From the NCBI GenBank assembly GCA_003248315.1, contig QKWM01000001.1:124001-188000 (forward strand): a stretch of 64,000 bases of DNA. Reading direction: 5' to 3'. Below the pieces are notes generated by a model. That model searched no databases. It was not told the origin of the DNA and saw nothing but the letters and a program-made list of their open reading frames with translations. Origin of the DNA: Streptomyces sp. SW4 (lineage in GTDB: Bacteria > Actinomycetota > Actinomycetes > Streptomycetales > Streptomycetaceae). How positions within the stretch are numbered: position 1 is the stretch's first letter; each line of letters opens with the position of its first letter. Shown piece after piece: positions 38,567-49,442 of this stretch. Made by a program: the position numbers and the translations under genes.

Positions 38567-39295
38567 GGTGCTCCCGGAGCAGCCCAACGGAATCCGTGCC
38601 ATCACCACGCCGTACAACCTGTGGCACGTGAGGCGACAACTAGTATGTGTTACGAAAAGCCGCTGTGGGGGTGTTTTTGGTCAAGGGGTGGACCGCTTGG
38701 GGAGCAACAGGCCCGTCGCTGAGCGGCGTCTGGCAAATGTGGCGGGGAGCGTGCCGGATGCTATGCGGCCGACCGGGCGAGCAAGGCATGGGCAGATCCC
38801 ATCTGTTGCCAACTGGCGTGTGGCGTCGGCGATCCCCGCTAGGGTTCACAACCAGAGCCCCGCCAGAGTGGTCCACTGTTGATCCACACCGGCCAACTCA
38901 GCTCGGCCAGTAGCGTGTTGCAGAGGCTGCTGCCTCTGACTGCCTCTGAGCGGCCCGGGTCGAACGGGGGGGCGAATCAGAGCGGATTCCTCTGACTGCC
39001 TCCGATCGCCTCTGCACCCCGTCCTAGCAGGCCACAGCCTCATCGCTCCCACACAAGCGCAGGTCAGAAAGGTGCGCTAGCTGTATCACTGGTTCTTGGC
39101 GAAGGCGGTCATGTGCGGCATGGCGTTCCCCGTCCCTGAGAGGCGGGCGGCGTCGCCCGCCCCGCGTGCCGTGGTCCCGCCTCAGTCTCGTGAGGTCCGC
39201 CACGCGCCCGCAAGGCTTCTGCCGCCGCGCGGACCGCGCCGGCCCACGGGCCGCCGGGCGCGGGCGTGCGCGCGCAGGCGTACGCCGACGGCCCG
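38567..39295. other. Right end of the island and native vanA upstream remnant, no gene
   Basis: No supportable gene in 729 bases. Within it are the palindrome CAGAGGC-TGCT-GCCTCTG (38921-38938), two related copies of CCTCTGACTGCCTCYGA (38933-38949 and 38989-39005), then the right-hand 47-bp repeat (39084-39130). Beyond 39131 the DNA returns to GC-rich flanking character. Confidence 0.55.
39084..39130. repeat. Right copy of the 47-bp direct repeat bounding the island
   Basis: The minus strand reads as the start of vanA (MPHMTAFAKNQ) and then hits TGA, so only about a dozen codons of the gene are left here. This fits a duplicated attachment or recombination site, with the intact vanA on the left side. 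Confidence 0.75.
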
Positions 39296-39661
39296 TCAGG
39301 CGGGGGACGGGCCGGGCCCTTCGGGCCCGTCCCCGGCCTCCGCGGGCGCCCGCCGCCAGGTCACCTGCACCTGGAGGTGCCCCTGCGCCCCCGTGCGGGC
39401 CAGGACGGCACCGACCTCGGCGTCGAGCTGGATGCCGAACTCGACGGTGACCTCGTCCGGGCGCTGTGGAAGCGCGCTCATCCGGCTCAGGGTCACGGCG
39501 GCGGCCCGGCGCACACCCTCCAGCGCCGACTCGAACGACCCCGTGGCACGGGCCACCAGGTCGGCGGCGCTGGTCGCCTCCACGACCCCGCCGCCGAGAT
39601 GGTCCACCTGCGCCACCACACTGCCGCCGTCCTCCATCTCGAACCGCAGCAACTCGGCCAC
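39296..39661 (-). CDS. Trypsin-co-occurring domain (Trypco1, CU044_2847-like) protein
   Basis: 121 residues from GTG 39661, chosen for the strong GGGGGGAAG just upstream (longer frames reach 39883). LLRFEMEDGGSVVAQVDHLG, ATGSFESALEGVRRAAAVTL and VTVEFGIQLDAEVGAVLART are the family's three landmarks. Such domains are found with caspase or trypsin effectors in actinobacterial conflict systems. The trypsin here is 10 kb away in the operon ending at 42234. It faces away from the precursor/HExxH genes. Confidence 0.8.
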   Translation of the reverse strand: MAELLRFEMEDGGSVVAQVDHLGGGVVEATSAADLVARATGSFESALEGVRRAAAVTLSRMSALPQRPDEVTVEFGIQLDAEVGAVLARTGAQGHLQVQVTWRRAPAEAGDGPEGPGPSPA

Positions 39662-39918
39662 GTCTTCCCCCCGCCCGTCCCGGTGTCCCGACGGGTTCTG
39701 TGTGCCCGCCGGGACACCGTGCGAATCGTCCGGAAGACACCGGGACATCACCTCCCCGCGAGGCGGCGGCGGCCCGAACTTCCCCTTCCGACAATCCACT
39801 TCCGGCCCAAGTGGCCGCCAGGTGCCCTTTCGGTGCGGCAATCGAACGGTCAGTATGAGAGAGAGCCCGTGGACGCGACGCAACCGGATCCGACACAGTT
39901 ACTAGGGGGCAGCGGGAC

Positions 39919-40133
39919 GTGACGACTTCTGCGACCGAGTTCGAGACCGACCTCGTCGATCTCAGCCGATGTGGGCTCCAGGACGTGATGACCTCCCACG
40001 ACCCCCGGTTCGTCGACGCGTTGCACACCCTCGTGCGGCGCCTGGGTGAGACACCGGCGCTGCAGAGCGCCAGCGGGGAGCGGGCAGTCCGTACCTGGCC
40101 GCCGACTGCGGCAACGACGACCTGCCCTCCTGA
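39919..40133 (+). CDS. RiPP-like precursor peptide (1 frameshift)
   Basis: 71 residues after repair, GTG 39919 behind GGGGGCAGCGGGAC. The leader part VDLSRCGLQDVMTSHDPRFV then ALHTLVRRLGETPALQ resembles the leader of FxSxx-COOH-type precursors. The C-terminal 18 or so residues (SPYLAADCGNDDLPS at the end) would be the core. It does not end in FxSxx. One base is missing near 40086, without which the tail is unrelated. The hydroxylase gene starts seven bases on. Confidence 0.62.
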
Positions 40134-40139
40134 CGCCGG

Positions 40140-42027
40140 ATGACGAATCCGCCCGTGGGCAGCAGGACCGGGCTCGGTACCCACCGCACCCCGGTGTCCG
40201 ACCTCGACGAGACGGCCGCCGGACTCGTCGCGCCGTCCACCGCCGAGCGGATGCGCGCGGTCGAACGCAGCCGGCGCTTGCTCATGCTGCGCGCCGTGGC
40301 GGACGCCGCGGGCGAGTCCGCCGCACCGCGGCCGCTGCGCGTGGAAGCCGCCATGGAGCTGCTGCTGCGCGTCGAGCGGTCCCGCCCGGACGTCGTGGTC
40401 GACCTGCTGGAGCACCCCGGCACCGGCACCTGGGCGGTGCGCGTGCTGGAGCGGCTGCGGGCCGGTGACCGACCGGGCACCGGGACCGGCGACGAGCTGC
40501 CGCCGTGGGCCGAACTGGGCTATCTGCACTGCCTGGCCGCCGCGGGAGCACTGCGCGCCGGCGTCGCAGGAACGTTGCACCTGCCGGTGTACGGCGACGC
40601 GCTCGCCCTGCCCACGCTGGGCCGCCTCCGGCTTCCCGCGGGCGCCCCGCCGGCACCTGCCGTCGCCACCCTGGACGTCCGCCGGTCCGGTGACCGCTCC
40701 GCGCTGCTCGTCCTCGGCGACCGGACGGTCCCCCTCCCGGCCGACCTGAGCCGCGCCGACGGCGCCTGGCAGCCGGTGCGCCGCCTGCCCTGGAGCCACC
40801 GGCCCGACGATCCGCCCCTCGCCCTGGAGGACGGCGACCCCTACCGGGACTTCCGCACCGGCCCGCTGCCGGACGCCTCCCCGCTCACCGGGGCGGAGGC
40901 GCAGCGCTGGCGGCATCTGCTGGGCGAGGCCGGCGAACTGCTGCACGCCCGGCATCCGCGCGCGGCGCAGCTGGTGGCCCGCACCCTGCGGGTCCTGGTG
41001 CCGCTTCCGGCCGCGCCCCGCTTCCGCACGGCCAGCGCCTCCTACACCGAGGCCGTCGGCAGCGCCCTGCTGTCCCTGCCGCAGGACGCCGTGGAACTCG
41101 CGGTGTCCCTGGTGCACGAGGCCCGGCACTCCGTCCTCAACGGCCTGCTGCACCAGCTGCGGCTCACCCATGGCGAGGGCCCGCTGCTGTACACCCCTGG
41201 CGCGGCGATCCCCGCCCCGTCTCCGGCGCGCTGCACGGTGCCTACGCCTTCGCCGGGTGGCCGACTTCTGGCGGGTCGAACGCGCCGCCCTCGACGGCCG
41301 GGCGGCCGACCTCGCCCACTTCGAGTTCGCCGTGTGGCGCGGTGCGGTCACCCAGGTGCTGGACGCCCTTCCGGCGGGCGGGACGCTGACGGAGCTCGGG
41401 CGGCGGTTCGTCGCCGGGATGGCGGCGCAGGCGGCCGCCTGGGCGGACGAACCGGTGCCCGGCCGGCCGCGGTCGGTGGCCCGTGCCGAGGAACACGACC
41501 TGCGCGCGGTGTGGCGGGGCCGGCACCTGCGGCCGGACCCCGGACCGGTACGGGAGACGGCCGCCGCCTGGCGGCGCGGCGCGGACCCGAAGGAGGCGCC
41601 CCCGGTGCCGTCCCGGCTGCGGCCGGACTCCGGGCCGGGCTCTCCCGACGCCCGCAGCGAGCTGCGCCGGGTCCTGCTGGCCGAGCCCGGGGCGCTGGCC
41701 GAACGGGCCGCCGAGGGCACCGGCACCGCCCGGCCCGCGGCCCTGGCGGCCGCCGACGTGGCGCTGCTGCACGGCGCGGCGGACGACGCCGTCCGCGGCT
41801 ATCTGGACGTGCTGGCCCGGCATCCCGCATCGGCGTCCGCCTGGGCCGGGCTGGGACTCGCCCTGCGCGACACCGGGGAGAGCACCGCGGCCGACGCCCT
41901 GCTGCACCGCCCGGAACTGGTCCGCGCGGTGACCGCGGAACTGCGCACCGGACCGGGCGCACCGCCCGACCCGGTGGCGGTCGCCGACTGGATCGGCCGC
42001 TCCGGCGCGGTCGACGAGGAGCCCTGA
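40140..42027 (+). CDS. HExxH-type peptide beta-hydroxylase (2 lost bases)
   Basis: About 629 residues. VSLVHEARHSVLNGLLHQLR (near residue 330) carries the HExxH metal motif of the oxoglutarate-dependent peptide hydroxylase group that modifies small precursor peptides. DPYRDFRTGPLPDASPLTG precedes it and AGVADFWRVERAALDG follows. Bases are lost near 41200 and 41255. The C-terminal third has TPR-like helices (AWAGLGLALRDTGESTAADA). Paired with the peptide gene upstream, so that peptide is the likely substrate. Confidence 0.8.
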
Positions 42028-42060
42028 GAGGCCGACCCGCGACGGCTGTGGACCCCCGAC

Positions 42061-42132
42061 GGGCCCGAGTCCCCCGACGGGCCCGAGTCCTCCGACGGGC
42101 CCGAGTCCTCCGACGGGCCCGAGTCCTCCGAC
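42061..42132. repeat. Four tandem copies of an 18-bp unit
   Basis: GGGCCCGAGTCCTCCGAC repeats four times (42061, 42079, 42097, 42115; the first copy has one change), with a decayed fifth. It lies between the convergent HExxH and FxsT-like genes, after the HExxH stop. If a base were missing near that stop it would code a GPESSD repeat. Confidence 0.85.
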
Positions 42133-42233
42133 GGGACCGGATCCCCCGAAACGGGACCGGACCCCGGCCGGCGGCGCAGGGCCGGGCGCAGGGAGGCCCG
42201 CCCGGCGGGGGCCTCCCTGTACGGCGCTCGGTG

Positions 42234-44770
42234 TCAGAGCGGCATGGGGTCGATGTCGCAGTTCGCCGGACGGTTCTCGGCCGCGGCCACCGTCGCCGGG
42301 TGGTCCTCGCCCAGGACCTGCGCGTACCGGGCGAGGGTGTCCGTCTGCAGGGCGTCGGCCTCGTCGACCCGGCCCAGCAGCCGCATGCCCAGGGCGAGGT
42401 TGACGCTGGTGGCCAGGGTCGCCGGGTGGTCCGGGCCGAGCCGCTGCCGGCTCTGCTCCAGCGTGCGGGTGCTCAGCTCCACCGACGCCTGGACCTCACC
42501 CAGTTCGTAGAGGTCGGCGGCGAGGTTGGTGGAGCAGGCCAGCACGTTCGGATGGTTCTCGCCCAGCTTCTCGCCGAGCGCGGGCAGCAGCCGCTCGTTG
42601 AGCCGGCGGGCCTCCTGCCCGCGGCCGAGCAGCCGGAGGCAGACGGCGTGGTTGACCTGGGCGCCGAGGGTGTGCGGATGCTCGTCCCCGAACAGCCGCG
42701 CGTACCCCTGGCAGCCCCGCTCGCTGAGATCCAGGGCCTGCTGGAGGTCGCCGCTGTGGCGCACGTCGACGGAGTGCGCGAGCAGCGCCGCCAGCGTGTC
42801 CGGGTAGTTGTCGCCGTAGCGGTTGCGGAACAGCGCCAGGGCCTTGGCGGACAGTTCCAGCGCCCGCTCGTGGCGGCCCGCCCGGCGCTCGGCCACGGCC
42901 AGACCGCGGTAGCCGCCGATGGTGTTCGGGTTGGTCGGCCCGTAGTTGTACTCGTAGCGGCTGACGACCTCCTGCTGCTGGTCGCGCGCCTCGATGTACT
43001 CGCCGGCCTCCTGCCGGTCGACGGCCACGCCCGCGAGGGTGCCGAGGGTCGACAGGGCGTTCTCGCCGAGTTCCTCGAGTTTGCGGCGGTAGGTGTCCTG
43101 GTCCAGTTCCAGCGCCTTGCGGAAGTCGCCGGTGAGCCGGAGGTTGAGCGCCACGCGGTGCGCGACGATCAGCGTGGAGACGTCGTTCGGGCCGAACAGC
43201 CGTCGGCTGGTGTCGAAGATCTGCTGGTCCAGTTCGGAGGCCCGGGCGAAGTCGCCGCGCATCCGCAGGTCCCAGGCGAGGATGGAGATGATCTCCAGCG
43301 TCCGCTCGTGCTCGGGCCCCAGCGTGCGGGTCATCGCCTCCCGGGTGCGCTGGTCCAGTTCGTAGGCCATGCGGTAGTGCCCGAGGATGCGCAGCGCGTC
43401 GCCGTACAGCTTGGCCGCCATCAGCACGTGCTCGGCGTCCTCGCCGTCGACGCGCTTCCAGGTCTCGTAGGCCTGCTGGGCGAGGTCGCGGGAGCCCTCG
43501 TGGTCGCCCCACGAGAACATGTACTGGATCTCGTTGAGCACCAGTTGCCGCACCCACATGTCGGTCGACTCGACGGCCCTGCTGCTGATCACGTGGGGCA
43601 GCAGCTCACCGTACTGCCGCCACTGGCCCGGGTCGGCCGGTGCGCTCGGGTCGCCCTTGGCCAGCAGCCGGTGCGCGCCGGCGCGCATCTGCTCCCGGAC
43701 GGTGTCGGGCATCTGGTTGATCAGCACGCGCTGCACCAGTCGGTGCAACTGGATCGTGTTGGTGCTGTGGTTGATTCTGGCCAGCGCGTACCGGTTGATC
43801 TCGCGGATGGCCCGGCCCAGCCGGATCGGGTCGCTCAGCGCGGCCGCCAGCTCGGGCGGGACCGGGGCGTCGCGGACACCGGTGAGCAGCCGCCGGGAGA
43901 TGGGCTCCGGGGCGAAGAACGCGCACACCTGGAGGAGCTGGAGGGCCGCCGGGTGGTTCTTCTGGAGCCGCTCCAGCGACACGTTCCAGGCGGCCGCGAC
44001 GGACAGCGGGTAGTCCGGCGGCGGGTCGCTCAGCATCAGCTCGGCCGCCTGCTGCTCGAACAGGCGCAGGTACTCGTCGGCGGGCATGCCGGTCTCGGAG
44101 AGCCACACCGCGGCCTGTTCGATGCCGAGCGGCAGGTCGCCGAGCGTCTCGGCGAGCCGGTCGGCGGTGCGGTCGTCGAGGCTGGGGGCGCGCAGCTGGA
44201 GCAGCTGGCGGCTCTCCTCGCGGGCGAAGACGTCGACCTCCAGGGGCCGCGCGGCGGTCGCCCACTGGGAGTTGCGAGAGGTCACGAGAATGCGTCCTGG
44301 GCCGTTGGTGGGAAGAATTCGCGAACGGCGTCCGGGTCCTCGGCGTTGTCGAAGACCAGCAGCCAGTTCTTGTACGGTTCGCCGACGCGCAGGGCCTCTA
44401 TCACGGCGGGCACGGCCGTGTTGGCCTCGCCGCTGCCGACCTCCAGACCGAGCCGCCGGGCCAGCTCCACCAGCATCTGCCGGATCTGCTGCGGCTGCTC
44501 GGACGCGATCCACCAGATCACCTGGTACTCGTGCTGGTGGCGGTAGACGTACTCGACGGCGAGCTGCGACTTGCCCACACCGCCCATGCCCTGCAGGGCC
44601 TCCGGGAGCACCGCGGTGGTGCCCTCCTGGAGCCGCCGGTGCAGGTCTTCGAGCAACTGTTCGCGGCCGGTGAAGGCGCGATTCCGTGGAGGCACGTTGC
44701 CCCATACGGGCGGCGGTTTCCGAGCCCCGTCGACCCTGGTCATCGCAGCGACAGGCTGCACGCCACTCAC
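42234..44770 (-). CDS. fxsT: NB-ARC/TPR protein, FxsT-like (1 frameshift)
   Basis: About 845 residues. Start GTG 44770 overlaps the previous stop (GTGA) with GGAGGG nine bases upstream. NB-ARC: FTGREQLLEDLHRRLQ, ALQGMGGVGKSQLAVEY (Walker A), NWLLVFDNAED (Walker B), GRILVTSRN and LGDLPLGIEQAAVWL (GLPL-like). Then about eleven TPR units of the form LGPEHERTLEIISILAWDLR. The end is ANCDIDPMPL. One base is missing near 44312. It is a STAND switch that opens on ligand and nucleotide; in FxSxx loci it travels with a RiPP, as here. Confidence 0.84.
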
Positions 44771-46669
44771 GGACACGATCCCTCCATCGTCGTCATGCGG
44801 TCCGAGGTCGCCTCCCGGGGGAGGGCGGGGTGCGTCTCGCCGGGAGGCGCGGACTCCGGACTGCCGAACTCATCACTCTGTGTATCACGGTCATGACCCG
44901 TGGTGCTGTCCGCGGGGCGGGCCGGTGACGCGCCGGGCGCGGTGTCCGCCGGCGCGGCGTGCAGCCGGTCGTGGAGCAGGCTCGCGGCGGCCGTGTGCTG
45001 CCCGTCGAGCGCGCTGAGCGCGGGCAGCACGGGCGCGAGCCAGGTGCGCACCCCCTCCAGGGCAGCCGCGCCGCGCGGCTCGGGTCCGTGATGAGGTCCC
45101 GTGCCTGGCGCAGGGCGCCCCGGTGGCGGCCGGAAGGATGGTCGCGAGGTGGTCGAAGGCCACCCGCACCGCCAGCGCGGTCTCCCGGCGGGTGCCCTCG
45201 GCGAGCAGTTCCTGCCGCACTCCGGCGGCGAACTCCAGGTCGACACGGGCCGAGGGCGGCACGTCCGGGGCGTCGGGGGCGGCGGGCGCGGGCTGCAGCA
45301 GCCCGCTCACCAGCAGTTCGGCCAGGTGCCAGGGCCGGGCCTCGGGCAGCAGCCGCTGCTGGAGCACCTGGAGCACGGACAGGTTCACGGGGATCGCGGC
45401 CCGAGCCGGGCCAGGTGGTAGGCGACGGGGCTGAGTTGCGCCCGTAACCTGCGGACCCGGTCGGCCGCCGACAGCGGTGGCGGCGGGGCGGGCCGGCGCA
45501 CGGCCGGGGCGGCGGGTGGGCCGCGGACACCGCAACGGTGCGCATGGTGTACTCCGCCGGCCGCTCGTGGCGCAGCAGCCGCGCCCACGCCCCCAGGGCC
45601 TGAGGGGTCAGCTCCAGCACGGGCACCGGCAGCCACCCGGGCCCTCGGGACGGCGCCCGGCGGCACCAGGCCGTCCGGCCGGTGCGTCCAGGACCGGTTG
45701 GGGGCGGCCGGGCCCGGGCTGCGCAGCCGGGTCGGCGCCGGCACCACGGGCAGCCGGGACCACAGGTACTCCGGCAGGACGCTGACCACGGCGACGGGCA
45801 CCGCCTCCGCCCAGCGCGCGAGCCGCCGGTACGTGGCACCGTCCCGCCAGTGGGGCGCGTACATGTCGGTGAGGACCAGCACGACGTGCCGTCCGTCGGC
45901 GCCGGCCGCCACGGGCCCGCCGGCCGCGGACCGCCAGTGCCGCACCCGGACGTCGCGGAAGGCGCCCGAGCCGGCCAGGACTGCCGCGAGCCGCGTGGCC
46001 GTCCGCGTCCACAGCGCCATGGACTCGCCGTCGTCGACGACCAGCGTCACCGTCAGCCAGCGTTCCTCCGCCGGGACGTGGCGCGGCACCCAGGCGCCCT
46101 GCTCCGCCCGCGACTCGGCCGTGGCCTCCTCGTCCAGCAGCCGGACGGTGCGCGACGGCAGCCGCAGGCGCAGGGGCCGCAGCGCCTTCTCGATCTCGCG
46201 GGAGCGCTCCAGGGAGGGACCGGGCAGCAGACCGGGCCAGGGGTCGTCGTCGTGGCCGCCCGGGTGCCACGACCCGGACGGCACCGGTGCGGCCGGGCCG
46301 GGCCCGGCCGCGGGCCGCCCGTCGCCCGCGTCCGTGCTCCCGGGTCCGTCCGGGAGGGCGGTGGGCTCCGGCGGATCGTCCTGCGGGGTGTCCGGCGTCC
46401 GCCGCCCGTCGTCCCCGGCGGGCGGGCGGGCGGGTCCGGGTCGCCGGCCGCGGTGTCCCGGCGGCCGGTTCCTCCCGGGCGCCGGGCGCGTCCTCGTCGT
46501 CGTCCTCGCGGGCGCGCACGGCCCGGGTGCGCAGATCGAGCTGGAGGGCCAGCCAGACGGCCTCGCCCACGTCGTACACCGTGGGCGGGGCACACGCCTC
46601 CCCGTGCGAGGCGATACCCGGCGCGGTACCGTCACTCGCCCCGCCGTGCCGGGAGGGCGGAAGGGTCAT
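44767..46669 (-). CDS. SAV_2336-type protein with vWA-like domain (8 lost bases)
   Basis: About 636 residues after repair, ATG 46669 overlapping the AAA stop (ATGA). N-terminus YDVGEAVWLALQLDL, an acidic linker, then RWLTVTLVVDDGESMALWTR and GRHVVLVLTDMYAPHWRDGA, which look like a vWA fold with a degenerate metal site. The C-terminal part is helical (VNLSVLQVLQQRLLPEARPW) and ends ATSDRMTTMEGSCP. The most damaged gene in the window, with breaks spread through 45080-46470. It sits between AAA and STAND partners in a conflict operon. Confidence 0.68.
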
Positions 46670-47795
46670 GCAGAACCGACCTCGTCCAGCCTGCGCCACA
46701 GCGAGTGCAGCAGCCTGTTCCACGAGGCCTCGTCGGGGCCCGCGGGGGAGATGCGCAGGAACTCCGCGTTCATCAGCTGGTCGGCGGCCAGGGTGCCGCC
46801 GGCCAGGGCGCGCGAGAGGAAGTCGCGGATCATCGCGGAGCGTTCGCCGCCGTCGCCGGTGCCGAACTGGGCGGCCAGCATGGCCGCGAGCCGGTCCGCG
46901 TCCGGGGCCGCCATCTCCAGCGTGAGGCAGCGGCGCAGGAAGGCCGGCGGCAGCGAGCGCTCCCCGTTGCTGGTGATCACCACGAACGGGAAGGCACGGC
47001 AGCGGATCCGGCCGTGGTGCACCGTGTACGTGTCGTCCGGGTCGTCGGTGTGCACGGTCACGTCCGGCATCCGCGACCGCACCCGGGACAGCTCGGGGAT
47101 GCGGAACTCGCCGTCCTCGAAGACTCCCAGGAGATCGTTGGCGAGGTCGGTGTCGGCCTTGTCGAACTCGTCGATGAGCAGCACCCGCGGCGTCTCACGG
47201 GGGATCAGCGCCGTGCCCAGCGGGCCGAGCTGGACGAAGTCGCCGAGCCCGGCGAGCGCCTCGGCGGCCTCGGCGCCGTCGGGCCGCTCGGCGGCGCCGG
47301 GGGCCTCGGAGCCGTGCAGCGCGCCGCGGGCGGCGGCCTCCTGCACCCGGCCGATGGCGTCGTAGGCGTACAGGCCGTCCTTCAGTGTGGACCTGCTGGT
47401 GATCGTCCAGCGCAGGACGCGGCCGAGACCGAGTTCCCGGCTGACGCGGTGGGCCAGGCTGGACTTCCCGATGCCGGGCGCACCGGTCACGATCAGGGGA
47501 CGGCGCAGGAACAGCGCCGCGTTGACCATGTCGGCCTCCTCCGGCGGCGCGGGCCGCAGCCGCACCTCGGGCGAGCCCAGGCGCCGGCGGATCTCGGCGT
47601 CGTCCCGGGGCGGCGGGCCGGGCACGACGGGGCCGCCGTCGAAGTCCCGCCACGGAGGGGCGGCGGCAGCACCTCGGCGAGCGGCGCGCCGGCGTCCGGC
47701 CCGCCCGTGCCCCGGTAGATCCACCACTCCCGGCCGTCCTCGGCGGCGGACGTGCCGTCGGGCACGCCCGGCTCCTGCGGGACGTCACCGTTCAT
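46666..47795 (-). CDS. MoxR-type AAA+ ATPase (1 frameshift)
   Basis: About 376 residues from ATG 47795 (GAGAGGGGGG upstream). Walker A IVTGAPGIGKSSLAHRV, Walker B PRVLLIDEFDKAD, sensor VVITSNGERSLPPAFLRRCL. One base is missing near 47660. MoxR ATPases remodel a vWA-type partner; here the partner would be the SAV_2336 protein, which overlaps this gene's stop, with VMAP and trypsin upstream. Confidence 0.88.
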
Positions 47796-47958
47796 CGCCA
47801 CCCCCCTCTCCCGGGCCCGCGCGGGGTCACCGGGCGGCCGACCCGGGTCCGTCGCGGTCCACGGGTCGGTCGGTCGTCGTGCCGGCCAGTCACGCAGGTG
47901 CCGTGACCGGTGTTCAGGTCGTCACACCCTAGTGGGTCACGCAGTGGCTCGTAGGCGC

Positions 47959-49442
47959 TCAAGCAATCGGCTCGGGAACTTCAGGAAGTCGGTTCGGGTC
48001 GTCCCACAGCACGGCAAGACGAGGGCCGAAACCCTCGGCGTTATGGTCCCCCGTACCGGGAGCGGAGCGCAAGCGCGTCAGCCGGTCCAGAATCTCGCTC
48101 AACCCGCCCTCCAGCGCCCCGTCGGCCACCTCCGGCAGCGATCCCGCGGCCCGCCCGAACGGTCCCACAGCAGCAGCGGCAGGCCGGCCTGCAGGCCGAC
48201 GAGCAGTTCCCGGCGTCCGTGCCCGTCGTCGGGCGGGAACCCAGGGTCATCAGGACGACGGCCGGATCCTTCGCGAGGCGCGCGTAGAGCAACTCGCCGC
48301 GCGCGCCGTCACCTCGGCGCAATGGAGCACGCGGGCCGGCCGCTCCTCGGCGGTCAGTACGTCCCAGCGCTCGTTCCACACCCGGTGCAACTGCTCTGCG
48401 TCGATGCGCTCCTTGCTGCGGACGACGACCTTGTAGTCCACTCCGAGCGGTGGCCCGCCCAGTTCGCTGTCCCAGACGGTCTCGGTGCCGAAGGCGCTGA
48501 GCCGCGGCCACTCCTCGACCGGTTCGTTCACCAGCGAGAGGGGGAGTATGAACTCCAGTACGAGTCCGCCGCGATGGGTGCGCAGCCGGGCCTCCTCCCG
48601 GTCGACGAGGCCGGCCACGCAACGGCGCACATCGGCGGCCGGCACGGAGCGCTCCTCGCGCCGGCGCGGCTCCCAGACGGCCGAGGTGTTGACCCAGCAG
48701 CTGACGTCGACCCGGTCCGGTGACGTCGTCGCGGGCGCGAGCCGGATCAGCAGATGGGCGGGGTGGTCCGGCTGCTTGCGCCGTACGCCGGCGTGGGTCC
48801 GTGAGTCGTCCAGGATCCACTGCGCCCGGAGGCTGTCGCGGACGGTGGAGCGCACCTGGCCGCTGATCCACGCCCGTATCGCGTCCCCGCGCTCGGGGGT
48901 GAGCAGGACGGCCAGCTCCTGGAGGAAGCGCACGGTGCGGGGCGCGCCGTCGGGCGGGCGGTTGGTGTGGGCGAGCAGCTGGTAGGCGTCCCACGCCGTG
49001 TGCACGCTCTCCGGCAGCGGACCGAAGTGGTCCCCGGCGGCCGAGTGGTACACGGCGTCGAGGGCGGGCACGGTGGTGCGGTCGAGGCCGGCGAGCAGTT
49101 CGTTCAGCCGGTGCTGGGCGGGGTCGTCGAGGACCGGCGGCACCACGGGGTGGGCGAGGGCGGCGGCGTGCCGGGACGGCAGGTCGTAGTCGGCCAGGTG
49201 CTGCACGGCCTCGGTCAGGTGCCGCCAGCCGTCCGGCACCGCCCCGAACGTGCGCACCATCGTGACGATGTGGATCTTCTTGTCGTCGAACTCGGGCACC
49301 GACAGCCGCAGCCGGAGCCGGTCCATGGCGTCGACGAGGCAGATCCTGCGGGCGTCCAGGTCGTCGAGGACCGCCACCTTCATCAGGGCGTCGGCGAGCC
49401 GGGCGGCGGTCTGCGGGTCCGGGAGACGGTGGTGTCAGCCAT
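47959..49442 (-). CDS. VMAP (vWA-MoxR-associated protein), C-terminal domain type (4 lost bases)
   Basis: About 495 residues from ATG 49442, eight bases inside the end of the trypsin gene. DARRICLVDAMDRLRLRLSV and KKIHIVTMVRTFGAVPDGWR form the middle domain. VDYKVVVRSKERIDAEQLHR and the final LAVLWDDPNRLPEVPEPIA are typical of the VMAP C-terminal domain. Breaks near 49424, 48305, 48240 and 48160. Links the trypsin effector to the MoxR/vWA pair in ternary conflict systems. Confidence 0.78.

Noticed and set aside
28762..39083. Hidden integrase or transposase that would explain the island
   Set aside because: I looked through all frames for tyrosine-recombinase, serine-recombinase and DDE patterns and found none that I could support.
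39919..40133. Calling the peptide a true FxSxx-COOH precursor
   Set aside because: The repaired C-terminus is DDLPS, not FxSxx, and no radical SAM gene is in the window, so only a RiPP-like call is made.
39024..41726. A 900-codon minus-strand frame
   Set aside because: It is antisense to the HExxH gene and precursor, with Arg/Gly-rich noise and no motif.
42061..42132. Rho-independent terminator between the HExxH and FxsT-like genes
   Set aside because: The GC-rich tandem repeat has no clear stem followed by a U tract.
40140..44546. A very long open frame (1,468 codons) on the plus strand
   Set aside because: Only its first part is the HExxH gene; past 41200 it is the wrong frame and later the antisense of the TPR gene.
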